Positions 12,764 through 23,985 of a stretch of 64,000 bases of DNA are shown one piece after another. A model generated the notes under the pieces. The model had not been told where the DNA came from. It ran no database searches and saw nothing but the letters and a program-made list of their open reading frames with translations. Each line of letters opens with the position of its first letter. Position 1 is the stretch's first letter. The position numbers and the translations under genes were made by a program. This stretch comes from Paracentrotus lividus. Taxonomy: Eukaryota > Echinodermata > Echinoidea > Camarodonta > Echinidae. Where the stretch lies: contig CALNVZ010003426.1 in the NCBI GenBank assembly GCA_940671915.1, positions 45,172,031-45,236,030 of the forward strand, read 5' to 3'.

Positions 12764-14800
12764 AGGGGGGAGGACAGTGTGTTGCGTAATGTCAATTATG
12801 ATTTTGGAATATTTCAATTTTAATTAGCCAATTCACATTCTTCCTTAATCCCGTAAAAAGATTCTACCAGATCAATGATACAATAAGATGGGAGTAGAAG
12901 TGTGCGTGTGTGTGGGGGGTGGGCGGTGGTGTTTTCGGGAATGATGAATAACACAGAAAAGGAATGGTATTCAAGGTATTCAAAATATCCTTTTGATTCA
13001 AAATATCCTTTTGATCCATCGATCATGAATATCTCTATCGACCTTATTTTGTAAGCTACAAGTAATTTACCTGTCCAAAATTGGAAGGAAAAATCCTGCG
13101 CAGGCGCATTTTTCATACCTCTAACTTAAGTGAACACTGTTCATCGAAGCATGATTTTTTTTAAAAAAATTTTTTCATATCATATGAAGGTTGGTCCTTT
13201 AGCTTCCATACATATCGACATTTTTTCATAAAATTATATATGCTCAATTTGCGCAACCATTTCAAAAGTGTTACGTTTTTTTGAGACACACGGTAATATG
13301 TATGTGGACTTTCTAGAAGTCTGGGACGTAGCATCAAACTCTGAGGTGAGGAAGATTTCACTGAGTTCCAACAACGTGAGCATAGACCTGGTTAATGATG
13401 GATCCATACTGGTCGTTACTCATGGCAAGAATATATCATTCTACAGTACAGAAAGGTATGGAGCTTTTACAGTTATTTTATCTTATTTGAACCCCTTATC
13501 TGATCTGTATATGGATTAAATTGCCTTGGGAGTAATTCAACGAGCCATTCATAAGTAATGAACTACTTTAGGAAGGGCTTAAACTAATATCAAGAAGCCA
13601 AATATAATGCCTAAAATCTTCCTTGAGGTTCGATTAAAAAATCTCAAATAAATTGTTGCTAAAATATTTCTGTGCATTTAAAAAAGTTTGTTCCTAATAA
13701 TAAGGATCATCTACTTGTATATGGGCTGAAGGATTAATTAATACGACTCTACTTTCTTTTCTAGTTTTGAAGAGATCAAGAAGTACAGCACAGAGACCAC
13801 CATGTACTCTGCGTCCCTCAGCCCTGATAAGAAGACCTTTGTAGCAGGAGGTGAAGATTTTAAGATCTACAGGTTCTCATATGAAGATGGCAAAGAGGAA
13901 GGTTAGTATTTAAAATTTGGTTAGGGATATCCAGTCTGCCCTACCACCCCGCAGCTTCTTCTGGCCATCTAATTATTCTCACAAATAGATTCAGTATAAA
14001 CCCCCAAGCTACACCTACAAATTAAATCATGTAAAGAAATGCGGTACTACCTATACAAAACAAGTGGTTAAAAGCTTATCTCCACATCTGTTTAATGTCA
14101 TTGCGAACATTTTATTTTCACCTTGATTTTATTAGTGTAGATTATATGGGTCGCTTTAGATCTGTCGGCTCTCATTATGCTGTTTTCATCATACATGTAA
14201 CTTATTATAATTTTTTTTTTTTTTTTTTTGCACCTTCAATAAATTTAATATACAAATGCAATGCAATATTATCATAATAGTGGGATAAAATTGACAAACT
14301 TGATTGAAGTTCAAAGAAATTGACTCATTAATTCTATAGGCACTCATTTACCTGAGAAGGCTGGCTGAAAATAGATAGGATAACTTATATCTATGGCCGA
14401 CAGGTCTTCCTTCCCATACCCGATCAAGTGCATAAGTGCCCAACATGAAAGCGTAATTAATGATAAATTCTCCTTAATTCTATCACCATCATACAATGGT
14501 CAGATTGGACCTGTCTCCCCTCATTATGCTATTTTCATTATGATAATTATTCTCTCCTTAATTTTTTCAGCATCCTACAAGGGTCACTTTGGTCCTGTCC
14601 ACTGTGTGCGTTTCTCACCCGATGGAGAGCTGTATGCCAGTGGGTCAGAAGATGGCACACTACGCCTATGGCAAACCAATGTCGGCAAGACCTACGGACT
14701 CTGGAAATGGGTAGATGATAGCGAAACCGATGGGGTCCCCGCTTGTAACATCGCAACGGAAGCTATGTCGCCCCCTACAGTCGTCAAAGTTGAAAGCTAA
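5071..14800 (+). CDS. STRAP: STRAP (UNRIP), WD40 serine/threonine kinase receptor-associated protein, seven coding exons
   Basis: Coding exons are 5071-5191, 9721-9856, 10473-10554, 11101-11273, about 13318-13455, 13765-13901 and 14571-14800, giving about 338 residues (human STRAP has about 350). The protein opens [20 protein letters not shown] and shows WD40 blades throughout: [18 protein letters not shown] at residues 87-90, [37 protein letters not shown] at 172-181, and [16 protein letters not shown] with LRLW ending at residue 296. In vertebrates STRAP binds TGF-beta receptors and SMAD7 and joins the SMN complex through Gemin7; that role is taken from the family. The start is chosen because it fits the family N-terminus and follows an acceptor at 5060. 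Six of the seven exons have GT or AG sites in consistent phase. The exon near 13318 does not: the only nearby AG (13315-13316) leaves one base too many. A terminal tail with [15 protein letters not shown] follows the last blade. Confidence 0.95.
6830..7411 (-). mobile_element. LINE fragment, C-terminal reverse-transcriptase region, decayed
   Basis: Read on the minus strand, one frame gives [18 protein letters not shown] followed by SLEERRRNQ, and a neighbouring frame gives MVQRRAARF just before it. Further downstream another frame gives [14 protein letters not shown]. This order (QRRAARF, Y-T-R, LGW, LEERR, SFFP..I..WN) is typical of the end of non-LTR reverse transcriptases of the CR1/jockey kind. 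At least two frame changes separate the pieces, so the copy is dead. It lies in the first long STRAP intron, antisense to the gene. Confidence 0.75.
7960..8483 (+). mobile_element. LINE 3' fragment with (GAA)n tail
   Basis: On the plus strand a frame reads [18 protein letters not shown] and then, after a frame break, [14 protein letters not shown]. The pair NRLR-G-GRC and C-CG-E-ETM-HLL is the usual C-terminal segment of many non-LTR retrotransposon polyproteins. The copy ends in a short GAAGAAGAAGAAG run at about 8466-8479, a plausible 3' tail. It is 5'-truncated and lies in the first STRAP intron in the sense orientation. Confidence 0.7.
8484..9414. other. intron sequence, nothing recognised
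   Basis: AT-rich intron DNA of STRAP. A short phrase at about 9325-9347 (TTCAAAACGCATGGCC) resembles a phrase inside the LINE fragment at 7330-7350 and may be a further scrap of that family. Confidence 0.4.
9415..9597 (-). mobile_element. tRNA-derived SINE
   Basis: The minus strand starts with a tRNA-like head: GGTCAGCGGATAGAGCGTCA resembles a polymerase III A box (about 9590-9570) and GTGGGTTAAAACTCC a B box slightly off the GGTTCGANTCC consensus (about 9549-9535). After the head comes GGCCGCGTCATACCAAAATA, a junction I associate with an invertebrate SINE type, then an unrelated body ending near 9415. It lies antisense in the first STRAP intron, about 120 bp before the second coding exon. 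It is not a functional tRNA because the cloverleaf 3' acceptor half is absent. Confidence 0.75.
11963..13293. mobile_element. mariner-type foldback element with terminal inverted repeats of about 440 bp
   Basis: The left arm (11963-12405) and right arm (about 12855-13293) are near-identical in inverted order, starting CCGTGTGTCTCAAAAAAACG and flanked by TA at 11961-11962 and 13294-13295. TA target sites and a GTGTGTC..AAAA terminus point to the Tc1/mariner group. The roughly 450-bp loop has no transposase; it holds two GT microsatellites (12437-12530 and 12714-12761). The element lies in the STRAP intron between coding exons 4 and 5, and its right end is only about 25 bp from the exon that begins near 13318. 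Transcribed, the arms could form a very long RNA hairpin. Confidence 0.9.
12437..12761. repeat. two (GT)n microsatellites in the loop of the foldback element
   Basis: 12437-12530 is an impure TG run with ACG and CGC interruptions; 12714-12761 is an almost pure GT run. Both lie in the loop between the inverted arms. Confidence 0.9.
14118..14560 (+). repeat. degenerate copies of the STRAP last-exon acceptor region
   Basis: The start of the last exon (CCTTAATTTTTTCAG at 14556-14570, then CATCCTACAAGGGTCAC and TTTGGTCCTGTC) has a diverged copy at about 14472-14555 (CCTTAATTCTATCACCATC, then ATACAATGGTCAG and TTGGACCTGTC) and an older one at about 14120-14195 (CCTTGATTTTATTAG, then TATATGGGTCGC). 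The middle and old copies also share CTCATTATGCT-TTTTCAT downstream. They lie in the intron just before the exon. A long T run separates the outer copies. Confidence 0.6.
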
Positions 14801-15264
14801 CTCTACGCCTCAAGGATGCCAAAAACTTTTATGTTCACGTTAACATAATTATTGTGATTATATACGTTGCGCTTTTGCCTACCCTTAGAACAAGGTGAAG
14901 TAGGCGGGTAAGCTTTTGTCCACTACTACAGACTTTTTAAGCCGATGGAATCGTCAAACAGTTTCTAACTGCTGTTGTAGACATCACTGGAGCAAAGCAA
15001 GGCAATCCTTGACCCTTTTTCATTTTAAGGGTTAGTCCAGTTGGATTTCTTGTCCTGAAACCTTCAAAGTGATGTACATTGTATGTAAGCCTAAATGCTG
15101 AGTTGCCATGTTGCATCATTAATTTTTGACATGTTGGAAACTCTAATGTGGATGAATCCAAATAAGAACACTTTGGACCTTATGGTTTTGTAGCATTCCA
15201 GAGGATTTGGTTATTGCAACCAACAGAATATATTCTAAAGCCAGTGAATGTTCTATCACATGGA

Positions 15265-15431
15265 CAGTGGCGGATCCAGGATTTAGAAATATGGGGGTGG
15301 CATCCCGAAAATTTTGATATATAGGGGACGCAGCCGAAAAAGTTCCAATTTTAACATTTATAGTCAACGCGTGGTTTTCAAGTTATAGAGGGGGTGCACG
15401 TCCCCTGTGCCCCCGCCTGGATCCGCCACTG
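15265..15431. mobile_element. 167-bp nonautonomous DNA transposon, CAGTGGCGGATCC family, copy 2
   Basis: The ends CAGTGGCGGATCCAGG and CCTGGATCCGCCACTG are perfect inverted repeats. The flanks CATGGA and AATGGA are a one-mismatch 6-bp target duplication, matching the 6 bp seen at the copy near 1776. The interior shares TTTCAA-TTATAGAGGGGG and the C-rich right part with that copy. It sits within 500 bp of the STRAP stop codon and may be part of the 3' UTR. Confidence 0.85.
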
Positions 15432-16397
15432 AATGGAGTATTTGATAGTGGATAGGAAGGACTCGTCTTGTATGTCAGGGATTCTTTTCGCTGTTCCATT
15501 GCCCTGTTAGCTTGCAGCTTTATTGTCATCAGAGTTATAGTCGTCAGAAACAAACATGATAGGAGCACTAGTAATCTATTGATCTAGTGATCTATCTCTG
15601 TATTAGGAAAACCTTTTGAAAGTTTACTTTGACACTTTTTGATTTTTGTTGTGGAAAATTGGAGTATTGTTCTATAAATGTGAGATAGCTTCAGGGAGAC
15701 GATATGCACATCGTGCAGCCAATTCACATTGCGAATATACTTATGTAAATCTCAGCTTTTTGATTGAAAGTCAAGCAAATGAATCACTATAATACCAAAT
15801 ATACATCAAAAATCTGTTTAATAGAGACATCAAAGTTAGAACGCATTAAAAAAAATGACATATAAAGTTTGAAAATTACATGTAATCTAATAAATATTTC
15901 TTTTACCAGTGCTAGACAAAAAGAGAGTGACTCTATGTACATGAACATAATTTGTCATACCCTCTACTTGCAGTGTGTAAACAAAATAAATTGCCAAAGC
16001 ACTATATTTGATACAAAACTGTAGCGACTTTTTTTCCTAATTCTTGCAGCTGCAAAAATTCTTTATTTAAATCAACTTCATCAAATACAATCCACTGTGT
16101 CATTCCTCTTGTGCACTAAACAAATGCATAGATTTCTTTTTTTGTGTGTTTGACAAGGAGAAGTGTGTGCATAAATTATGAAAGCACTAAAATAATAATA
16201 ATAAAAAGGAATATCCCATTAATGTCTTTTTATCTGGCACAAAGATTTTGATTTTGATTTTGGATTTTTAATTACATGCAGAAAGGGGAGCTTATTAATA
16301 GTCCATGATTACCCTGCAAATGTCTTTGCCAGACACTGAGTGCTATATTATTTGTATTTGATACACATGTGATACAAGAATTGTATTAAATGTCATA
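15432..16397. other. 3' flank of STRAP, no further gene
   Basis: AT-rich sequence without a recognised gene. It may include the STRAP 3' UTR and polyadenylation site; an AATAAA lies near 15985, but there is no way to decide usage from sequence alone. Confidence 0.35.
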
Positions 16398-16910
16398 CAG
16401 TCAACTCTCGTTATAATGAGGTGCTCAGGACTATTAAAGGCCAATTGCGAACTGACCAACACTCTCATTGACTGTGTGTTATAAATAGCTAGTCTCAAAA
16501 TAAACCTTTTCAGATATTAGAGTGACTTAAAATAGCCTTTAATTTTATTTGAAACAAGGAAACTAAATCGTTTTGAGGGGAAAAGAGCTTGCTTGCAACT
16601 TGTTAACATTTTTATTGGGGTATAAATGTATTGGGTAGTGAGTTACTGTGTTATCATTCAAGTTGGCCTGTATTATAAGACTACTCTGCTTAGGATGTTG
16701 CATTATGGGTTAGAAATCAGGGCAGAATTGAGTAGTTGAGGACTTGAGGTGGCTCCTTGTTCATATTGGCTTTAAATGCCAATTGCCTCATTATAATGAA
16801 TACTTGTTATACTAAACATAACGGCACATAGACACATGTGCACATGTTTGACATTGGTACCAGAAGAATCACCTTGTTATAATGGAATCTCATATTACGA
16901 GAATTTATTG
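16398..16910. mobile_element. pogo/Tigger-like nonautonomous element
   Basis: The left end CAGTCAACTCTCGTTATAAT and the right end, read in reverse as CAATAAATTCTCGTAATATG, are diverged inverted repeats flanked by TA at 16396-16397 and 16911-16912. CAGT..AA.CTCG.TATAA termini with TA sites are known for the pogo/Tigger branch of Tc1/mariner. No transposase is present. Similar single ends occur near 20175, 20632, 22809 and 26955. Confidence 0.6.
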
Positions 16911-16940
16911 TATTTTATTTAGACCATCGGTCACAAAGTA

Positions 16941-17123
16941 CTGTATAAGCCAATATTTTCGCGATTTTGGACTACTTGGGGAAATTCGCGAGAGCAAAAT
17001 TTTGCAATTTTGGTGATGATTTCATTACTATAAAAAGCCTTGTATTGAAGTGGAAATTTTCGTGATGACTGACTCGCGAAATTCGCGAAAATAAAGTCAC
17101 CGCGAAAATAACCACTTATACAG
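16941..17123. mobile_element. 183-bp TA-flanked MITE with CTGTATAAG ends
   Basis: The left end CTGTATAAGCCAATATTTTC and right end (GAAAATAACCACTTATACAG) are inverted repeats, with TA on both sides. The interior repeats CGCGAAA and TTCGCG motifs. It lies directly after the preceding TA-flanked element. Confidence 0.75.
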
Positions 17124-17393
17124 TATTAACTGACACTAAAGTTTTATGTTTCGGGTTTTGCTTTTGTACCTGAAAATCAGAGTTGCAAGCAAATATGTAT
17201 ACCTAAACTTCAGCTTATTGTCAATAAATATGATGAAGTCTTAATTATTGCATTATTCTTCTACAATATAGATTCACTTCACTCACACAATCCATATGCA
17301 CATGCAAATTTTGAGTTTTGAAATATTTTCTAGAAGGTTCAAAAGTATGATATATAATGTTAAGTGTATCACAGGTAAAGTTCTGTGGTATAT

Positions 17394-18475
17394 ATAGCCT
17401 ATCCGATATGCGTCGGGCTAGTGAGCAAACTACTGACGGGCGAGGGCGTAGCCCGAGCGCCTATCATCACTGGTGAAGACGAAAAATGAATTTTCTTATA
17501 TTTACCTTGTTTCGTTCGTAGAAAATCTACGAAACCCAGCTACGCTTTAATATGAATATTTATACCTGATTGCGAACACGGACCAATAAGCGATGAGAAT
17601 TGAAACATGACGTAGTGAAGTCATGAATATCAATGGGCTCACTTCGCTCGAAATTCGAATTGAGGAAAGATGGCGTTCGCGAGAGATTTCCAACCTGACA
17701 AAATTGCAGATAGTTTGAATTATGCAGCTCAAAGTCTCAAAATAGATGATTTTAAGGATATGCATGCTTCTGCAATATATTCGTTGGTACTTAGCGGAGA
17801 GGATGTTTTTGTTAGTTTGCCTAATGGATTCTGAAAAAGTGCGATCTATCAGGCTTTACCATTGTCTTTTGACTTCCTTCGTTCTCCGACCGAAGCATGC
17901 AGCCAGCGCAAGCAGCAATGGACCCGGCCGAAGCTTCGGCATAGCTAGCTAGCTAGCTAAGCTCGGGCGCGGAAGGCCCTCGATCCACACAGTATTACTA
18001 GTGCTACTTCTCACTACTTCAAAGCGGGTACGAGATGTGAGAGAAAACAAATAATTCTTCAATTAAACTCCAAATAAAGTAGAATGTTTGACACAAGAGC
18101 TTATTTATTGTAACGAAAAATCAAATACATCAAAAATTGAAAGAAATATTAGGAAACTAAAGATTTAGTTAAATTTTCGATCTTCCAAATCTACCCATGA
18201 ATGAATGAACTCGACCAAAAAATCGGAGCTCTGTGATGATATATGATTGGTTGAATAAATACGGTCGATCGCCATATAAGGGTCGTCTTATGAATGATGC
18301 ATAAAAAGAAGTACGTCACGCATATATGCATAATAATGACTTTACCAGTGATGATAGGCGCTCGGGCTACACCCTCGCCTGACGATCTCGGGCTTCGCCC
18401 TCGCCCGTCAGTCAGTCTCCTTATTCGCGCGACCAGTAACTTGCCCACTAGCCCGGCGCATATCAGATAGGCTAT
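17394..18475 (+). mobile_element. 1.1-kb TIR element carrying a broken RecQ-like helicase N-terminus
   Basis: The ends ATAGCCTATCCGATATGCG (left) and its near-complement at 18457-18475 are inverted repeats that extend into GC-rich subterminal blocks with GGGCGAGGGCGTAGCCCGAG; the right block has an extra partial unit. GGTATAT flanks both sides (17387-17393 and 18476-18482) as a target duplication of about 7 bp. Inside, on the plus strand, an ATG at 17670 opens a frame ending GEDVFVSLPNGF then a stop, and the same frame continues KSAIYQALPLSFDFLRS. This matches the motif I and Ia region of RecQ-family helicases (GKDV-VSLPTGFGKS-IYQ-LPL). The P-loop is therefore ruined, and the frame closes at 17946-17948. 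No transposase is visible. Confidence 0.75.
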
Positions 18476-18949
18476 GGTATATACAGCTTGTGAAATAATT
18501 ATTATACCAAAATATATTAAGCTCCCATATGATTTGGTCTAATAATTATTTTCCAAGCTGTATACTGCCAAGTATCAAATCTTATAATGCAGCTAAATTT
18601 AACCTGTATTTATGACACAAAATAAATTCAATTCAGTCGTAAAATTAGCAGACCGATTCTAGAAACTTTGACCAATGATTTATGTTCAATGTTTATAAAA
18701 GACAATTCTATTTAAAGTACTGAACTATCCATCTTTTTATTTATAAATTTTGTTTTTTAGATAAACCACCTCTCTGTACATCTTACTAAAATAGATTAAA
18801 TGTTATTCATTATGTTCTGAAAAGATGTTTTTTTTATTGATTGATGTAGTAGTCTCTTTTCCTACATTCCCTTAAAAGTACTTATCTTTTTTTTCCCCAA
18901 ATTCCCTTAAAAGTACTTAGGAATAGCATACACTCGTGTTATTTCTAAT
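18476..18949. other. no gene recognised
   Basis: AT-rich intergenic DNA between two TIR elements, with nothing identifiable. Confidence 0.4.
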
Positions 18950-19086
18950 ACATGTACAGTACCGCCTGAGATCAACGTCGCAGCTGATTGCAATCGATTG
19001 AGTGCAGTTGTACACAAAGTGAATGGGGATGATGTCATTTGATTGCAACTCACTGTGACGTTGATCTGAGGCGGTACCGTACATGT
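18950..19086. mobile_element. 137-bp foldback MITE
   Basis: ACATGTACAGTACCGCC at the left pairs with GGCGGTACCGTACATGT at the right, and the pairing continues inward through GAGATCAACGTC for about 34 bp with few mismatches. It has no coding content, and no clear target duplication was found because the termini themselves are palindromic. Confidence 0.75.
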
Positions 19087-22000
19087 ATCTCTCTCTTCCC
19101 CCCACCTCTCTCGCTGCATTCCCTCATGATGTGTGTTGACTCACCACTAGCACATACAGAAAAATATCAAAGTAGCCTTTATGATTAGTCATTCAGCAAT
19201 ATATTCAAACTGCTATATATGCACATCATAATAAAAAAAGCAGATCCCAATATACAGAGCAATAAATGTAACATTTTGATCATGAGTACTTGAAGCATAT
19301 CTGAACATGAAACCGTGTGTGACCATATAACAAACAAGTCACCGGAAAACAAATACTTTCTCTGGAAGAAAATATACATCATTTTGGTTAAAGTAGTGCC
19401 CATGGGGTACAATCAGCGATTAATACAGACAATTAAATAAAACAGCAGGAAAAGTGGCAACAAATTGGACCTATGACTAAAATTCAACTCGAGAATAATA
19501 TTGAGATCAAATTCATACTTCTTATACATGTACTTTGAGTAACAATACGCAACAAGCGACATAATAATAACAAAAACAATATTGTTTTATTTACCCAGGG
19601 TTGCCACTTCAGTTTTGATAATTGTTCTCCCAGTGGGCCCTGCACAACATAGACATGTAAATCTTATTTATCAAAATCATATCCACATAAAAGTAATCTT
19701 GAGTCCTACACAATGGGGAGCAGAGTTATTGAAAAAAAAAATATCTAAAAAGACTGCCTAATAGAGACGACACAATTAACCCTCAAACATATTCCACTAT
19801 TACAATTTCAATGAGAAAACACTGCAAGAGAGAGAGAAAAATGTTTTATAATATAGAGATGGTCATTCTATACAGTGGTTGCTAACTAAAAGTAGTCTTG
19901 ACAGTAACCTGAAAATACCAATACAGAGAGTGAAACTACCATCAAAAGAGCCACAAAATTCAGATTTCGTTGAGTGTCTATCATCATTCTCTTTGGATTT
20001 TCTGATATCACATCCAAAATACCACATGAGCACACAGATCATTATTAAAATTGCACCATTAGAATTTATTTTTTTTAATTACAGACACAGCAATTCGTTT
20101 TTTTCAACAGACATGATATCCTTTGTACTCTCAGCAGACAAAATAATATTGTTCAGCTCTGTCTACAGGTAGATACAGTCCACTCGTATTATAATGAGAT
20201 GCTAGGAACAAAGCAAATTACCTTGTAACTAAATCCTGTTGTCCTGAACAGATACATTGCATTAGTTTGCAGGCACAAACCCATGTTGTTCGCTTACTAG
20301 GGTCTGAAGTAAAGAACTAGATTCACTCGTGTACTGTAGCTTCTTATTTGACACAGACAGTCAGTTCGGAGGCTACATGTAGCCTCAACTCTTGACTGAA
20401 ATTTGTTTGAGTGTCAAATTGAGTCTGTGCTTGCAGACTAACATTACATGTTGACACACATGTTTGAAATTTGGACACAAACATATTGTCATACACACAC
20501 ACTGTACAAAACATAATGCTCTTATTAACAGACAAACAAATACATTGTACATAACATTAAATACAAAAGCATTGGATACATATTTGATCATATTTGCAAA
20601 AGCCCACAGAACAAACAAACAAATTCAATCAACTCTCATCATAGCAAGCACAGATACAAGATAATTCTTCTGGTCCAAATTTCAAACACATGCACATAGT
20701 TTGTGTTCCCATTTATCAAACTAAACAAATGTTTGTTATATTTTAGGCAATTGGCTTCCGAATATCTTGTTTTAACAGGATTGAAGAGAACACACACTTA
20801 AAACATGTAATAAATATGAATCGGGCTTGGGTATAGCATATTTGCCTTGCATTAAAGGATCATAAGAATTTGTAAAAGCGCCTTGGAAGTTAAAATTTCA
20901 TGAGAAGAAAGTGTACTGATAAGAGCTTGAATCGTACTAATTCAATGAATCTATCGGGAGCAGGATTATCACAAAAATAAAGGCCAGCAATAAAATGTTT
21001 TCCCCAGAAGTGTACATTTTCTTTTAAATCAAACTGAGACAGAATTTTGATATATCTTTAAAAATCAGATAAGTATAAAATAATCAAAATAGATATTATT
21101 AAAAAAAATGGGTTAATAAACAATAAGGATATCACATGATAATTGCCTTACATAGGCCCTACCCAACATATGACTGACATACATGACTTGCATACATGTG
21201 TGTAATTAATATATAATGCTCCCCATGGCTGCCGACATTTAATTTGAAAAAAATATATATATATTTTCTTCATTTGCCACAAATGAAAAAACGTATTGAA
21301 AATAAGCACAATTTTCGTTTAATAAACTGCATGTTACTAAATTCATCTCCCAAAAGAGTTTACAGCTGGTTGGAAAAAAAAAAGTAAACCCATCATGCAA
21401 TAAAACCCCTCACATCAATAAATAGTGTGTTTTCTTGAGGCAAGTTCTTCTATAAACTATTTCTCCTATTGTACATATATTTTGAGAAGAGTGTATTAAT
21501 ATGCAAGTGTATACAATATGTATAGTCAAGTGTATTCACCCTGCATTACTTGCACATCTATATCTATATACAATCTTGAATAAAATTACCTCAATCTCAA
21601 GTTCAAACCATTTCAATTATAAATTTAATATCTGCAGTAAGCAGACAGAAAAAAGAGAGTGACATACATGCTTTGACATAAAATACCGCCAGAGATGCCA
21701 AACCTACAGAATTATAACTTTTGAAATTAGAGTGCGAATAACGTAAATAGTTGAAACAGCTGGAACAAATGTCTTGGTCACTTGAGAAAGAAATCTATTG
21801 ATTTAAATGCATTCCCAAAATTGGATTAAAAATTGCTACTATTCATTAAAAGTTATTTGGTAGAGCAGTTTCAAATATTTGTGATATTTATGTTCTAATT
21901 TCTAATGTTATAATTATTCCGTAGGGTTAGAATCTCTAGACCACATGAAGAAAAATTGCACAAGATTTGACATCTGCTTTTCAAATGAGCCATAATGATT

Positions 22001-22941
22001 TCAAGAGTAGCCTTCTCTGGGTACGAGTTAAAGAAAAAAATAATTACCTTTTCATCAAGACAATAACAATGACATATTTCTTGTGGCAAAAATAGTAAAT
22101 TCTAAGAAAATCCCATACAACAACAACAAACACACCCCAACCCAGCATACTTATCAAAACGGATTACACATGCCATAAAATATTATCAAATGATGTAGGA
22201 CATTTTATAAGCATTTATACAATTTTAACACCACAATAAAAAGAAGTATCCAATATGAGTACAATAAGAATTATAATAGATACTGATTACATTGTTACAG
22301 TCCTGATGATAAATTCAAAGACTTAATAAATATCATTCCACTTTAACAAAATACATGTATTGAAGTAGTCAAAGATACATTTTTTATTTCAGCGCCAAGC
22401 TTTTACATTGAAACAGTGAACTAGACGTTTTTTAAAAGATATTCCGAAAACTCATGCATGTGTCGTTGTGTGGCAGGCAGAAGTGAATAAAAGTCTTTGT
22501 ATAGCATGCTGTATGGAAACTCTTATGCCCTTCTGCAGCCTTGCGACGATATTATTCATTTTAATAGCACTAAGCCTATTCAAGTTCGTTGGTTCGCAAA
22601 ATCAGTGATAGATCATTTCCTAGGGTAAAGGAAGGACTTCATTGCCAGAGAAAACAACCATCACAACTTTAAAAATACTGTAGCTTTGAAATAATATCCT
22701 GCTAGTATACATGTACATGCTTGACTAATAGCTGTATAATAATAATAATTGCACAGCTCATAAAGCAATACTACATTTTTGATGGGCACATCTAAATGTG
22801 GAGAAGTACAGTAGAAACTTGTTATAAAGAGGTCCGATAAAACGAGGTTCCTGATATAACAAGATAATATGTTGCTGGTCCCAGCTTCTTGTATTCTATT
22901 GATGTTGTGTTTTTTTTTACCCTGATATAAAGGGATTCCTG
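19087..22941. other. intergenic AT-rich stretch without a gene
   Basis: About 3.9 kb between STRAP and the sialidase gene. I see no exon with protein similarity. Fragments of the pogo-like terminus occur near 20175 (CAGTCCACTCGTATTATAAT), 20632 and 22809. The open frame at 19879-20172 has no recognisable domain and is probably chance. Confidence 0.45.
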
Positions 22942-23110
22942 ATATTGTCTGTTGAGAGCCAGAAGGCCGTTATTGCATCTTAGAGATGTTCCGTTGAGAA
23001 CCATAAGGGCGCTATTGCTGTACAAAGTCAATGGTAATAGCGCCCTTCTGGTTCTCAACGGAACATCTTTGATCTGTAATAGCGCCCTTCTGGTTCTCAG
23101 CCGACGATAT
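22942..23110. mobile_element. 169-bp MITE with ATATYGTC ends, copy 1
   Basis: Inverted ends: ATATTGTCTGTTGAGAGCC at the left and GGTTCTCAGCCGACGATAT at the right. The interior repeats the theme AGAAGGGCGCTATT in both orientations around GTACAAAGTCAATGG, so the element is a set of nested inverted repeats. A second copy at 61856-61982 has the same layout but lacks one internal unit. Confidence 0.8.
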
Positions 23111-23697
23111 ACAACAGTACATTTTCATGATCCCAAGGACCTCAATTCAACAAGTTTCCACTAGTGTTGGCTAGTGTTTTTGTGTAGTTCTAAATAACAT
23201 GAAATGATCCATAGAAGTATTTTTGCCTGAGTTCAACCTCCATGTAACATACCAAAGAGACGATTGGCTAGAAAAGAGCATTTTCAGCTAGTATTGAACA
23301 ACTTTCCAGCCTACTTATTGGAGATCTTGACAACATTATGTGAGGCTTGACACAAGCAAGCCCCAAAAATTTACGAAAACTAAACATGCCCCATGCACAC
23401 AAACACTTTCAAGTTAAATAAGGACCCACTATGACAAACAGGCGTTGTGGAGCCATGGAACACGGTGTACGAAAATAAGCCAGTTAAGAACAAATGACCC
23501 TCATCTGCTCATACGCAAATTGTAACAAGGAACTGACTCACTACAAAATACTATTGAGTGTCATGGTAATGCAGGAGTTGTCGAATAAAGTGCTTTTGAG
23601 GAGGACCTAAATTTTCTGTATGTCAACCAAAATGGCAAATGGAACCCAGTATTTGATATTTTATTACAACACTCTAATAATTATCCAAAACGATTCT

Positions 23698-23836
23698 AGG
23701 ACAACTAGCCTTGGACAATTACCCCCAGATAACTAACCCCTGCCAAAAATCTACCTTCAACTCTACACCTAACCCTATTTCTGATGGGTAGTTGTCCTGG
23801 GGTTATTGTCCAGGGGGTAGTGTCCTCATACAATCC
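23698..23836. repeat. repeat built on GGACAACTACCCC, copy 1
   Basis: Iterates of GGACAATTACCCC run in one orientation at the left and in the opposite one at the right (GGGTAGTTGTCC, GGGGTTATTGTCC), giving an overall inverted layout. A related copy lies at 58294-58430. It is just downstream of the sialidase stop codon, probably in the 3' UTR or 3' flank. Confidence 0.6.
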
Positions 23837-23985
23837 TAAACATATATCTTCGCTCATAATTCAGACAATAACTAGGCTGGAAACAATGTTAAAAGCCACA
23901 TTTTCCTCGTTTTTTTTTAATCGCCCAAAACGTCCTCATGGAGAACCAAATTAAATAAATTCTATCTACAGGATATCATCTCAGT

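Noticed and set aside
12592-12823. Open frames rich in Thr-His or Cys-Val
   Set aside because: They are translations of the GT microsatellite in the loop of the foldback element.
19879-20172. 97-codon open frame in intergenic DNA
   Set aside because: No domain, no splice context and AT-driven composition; judged chance.
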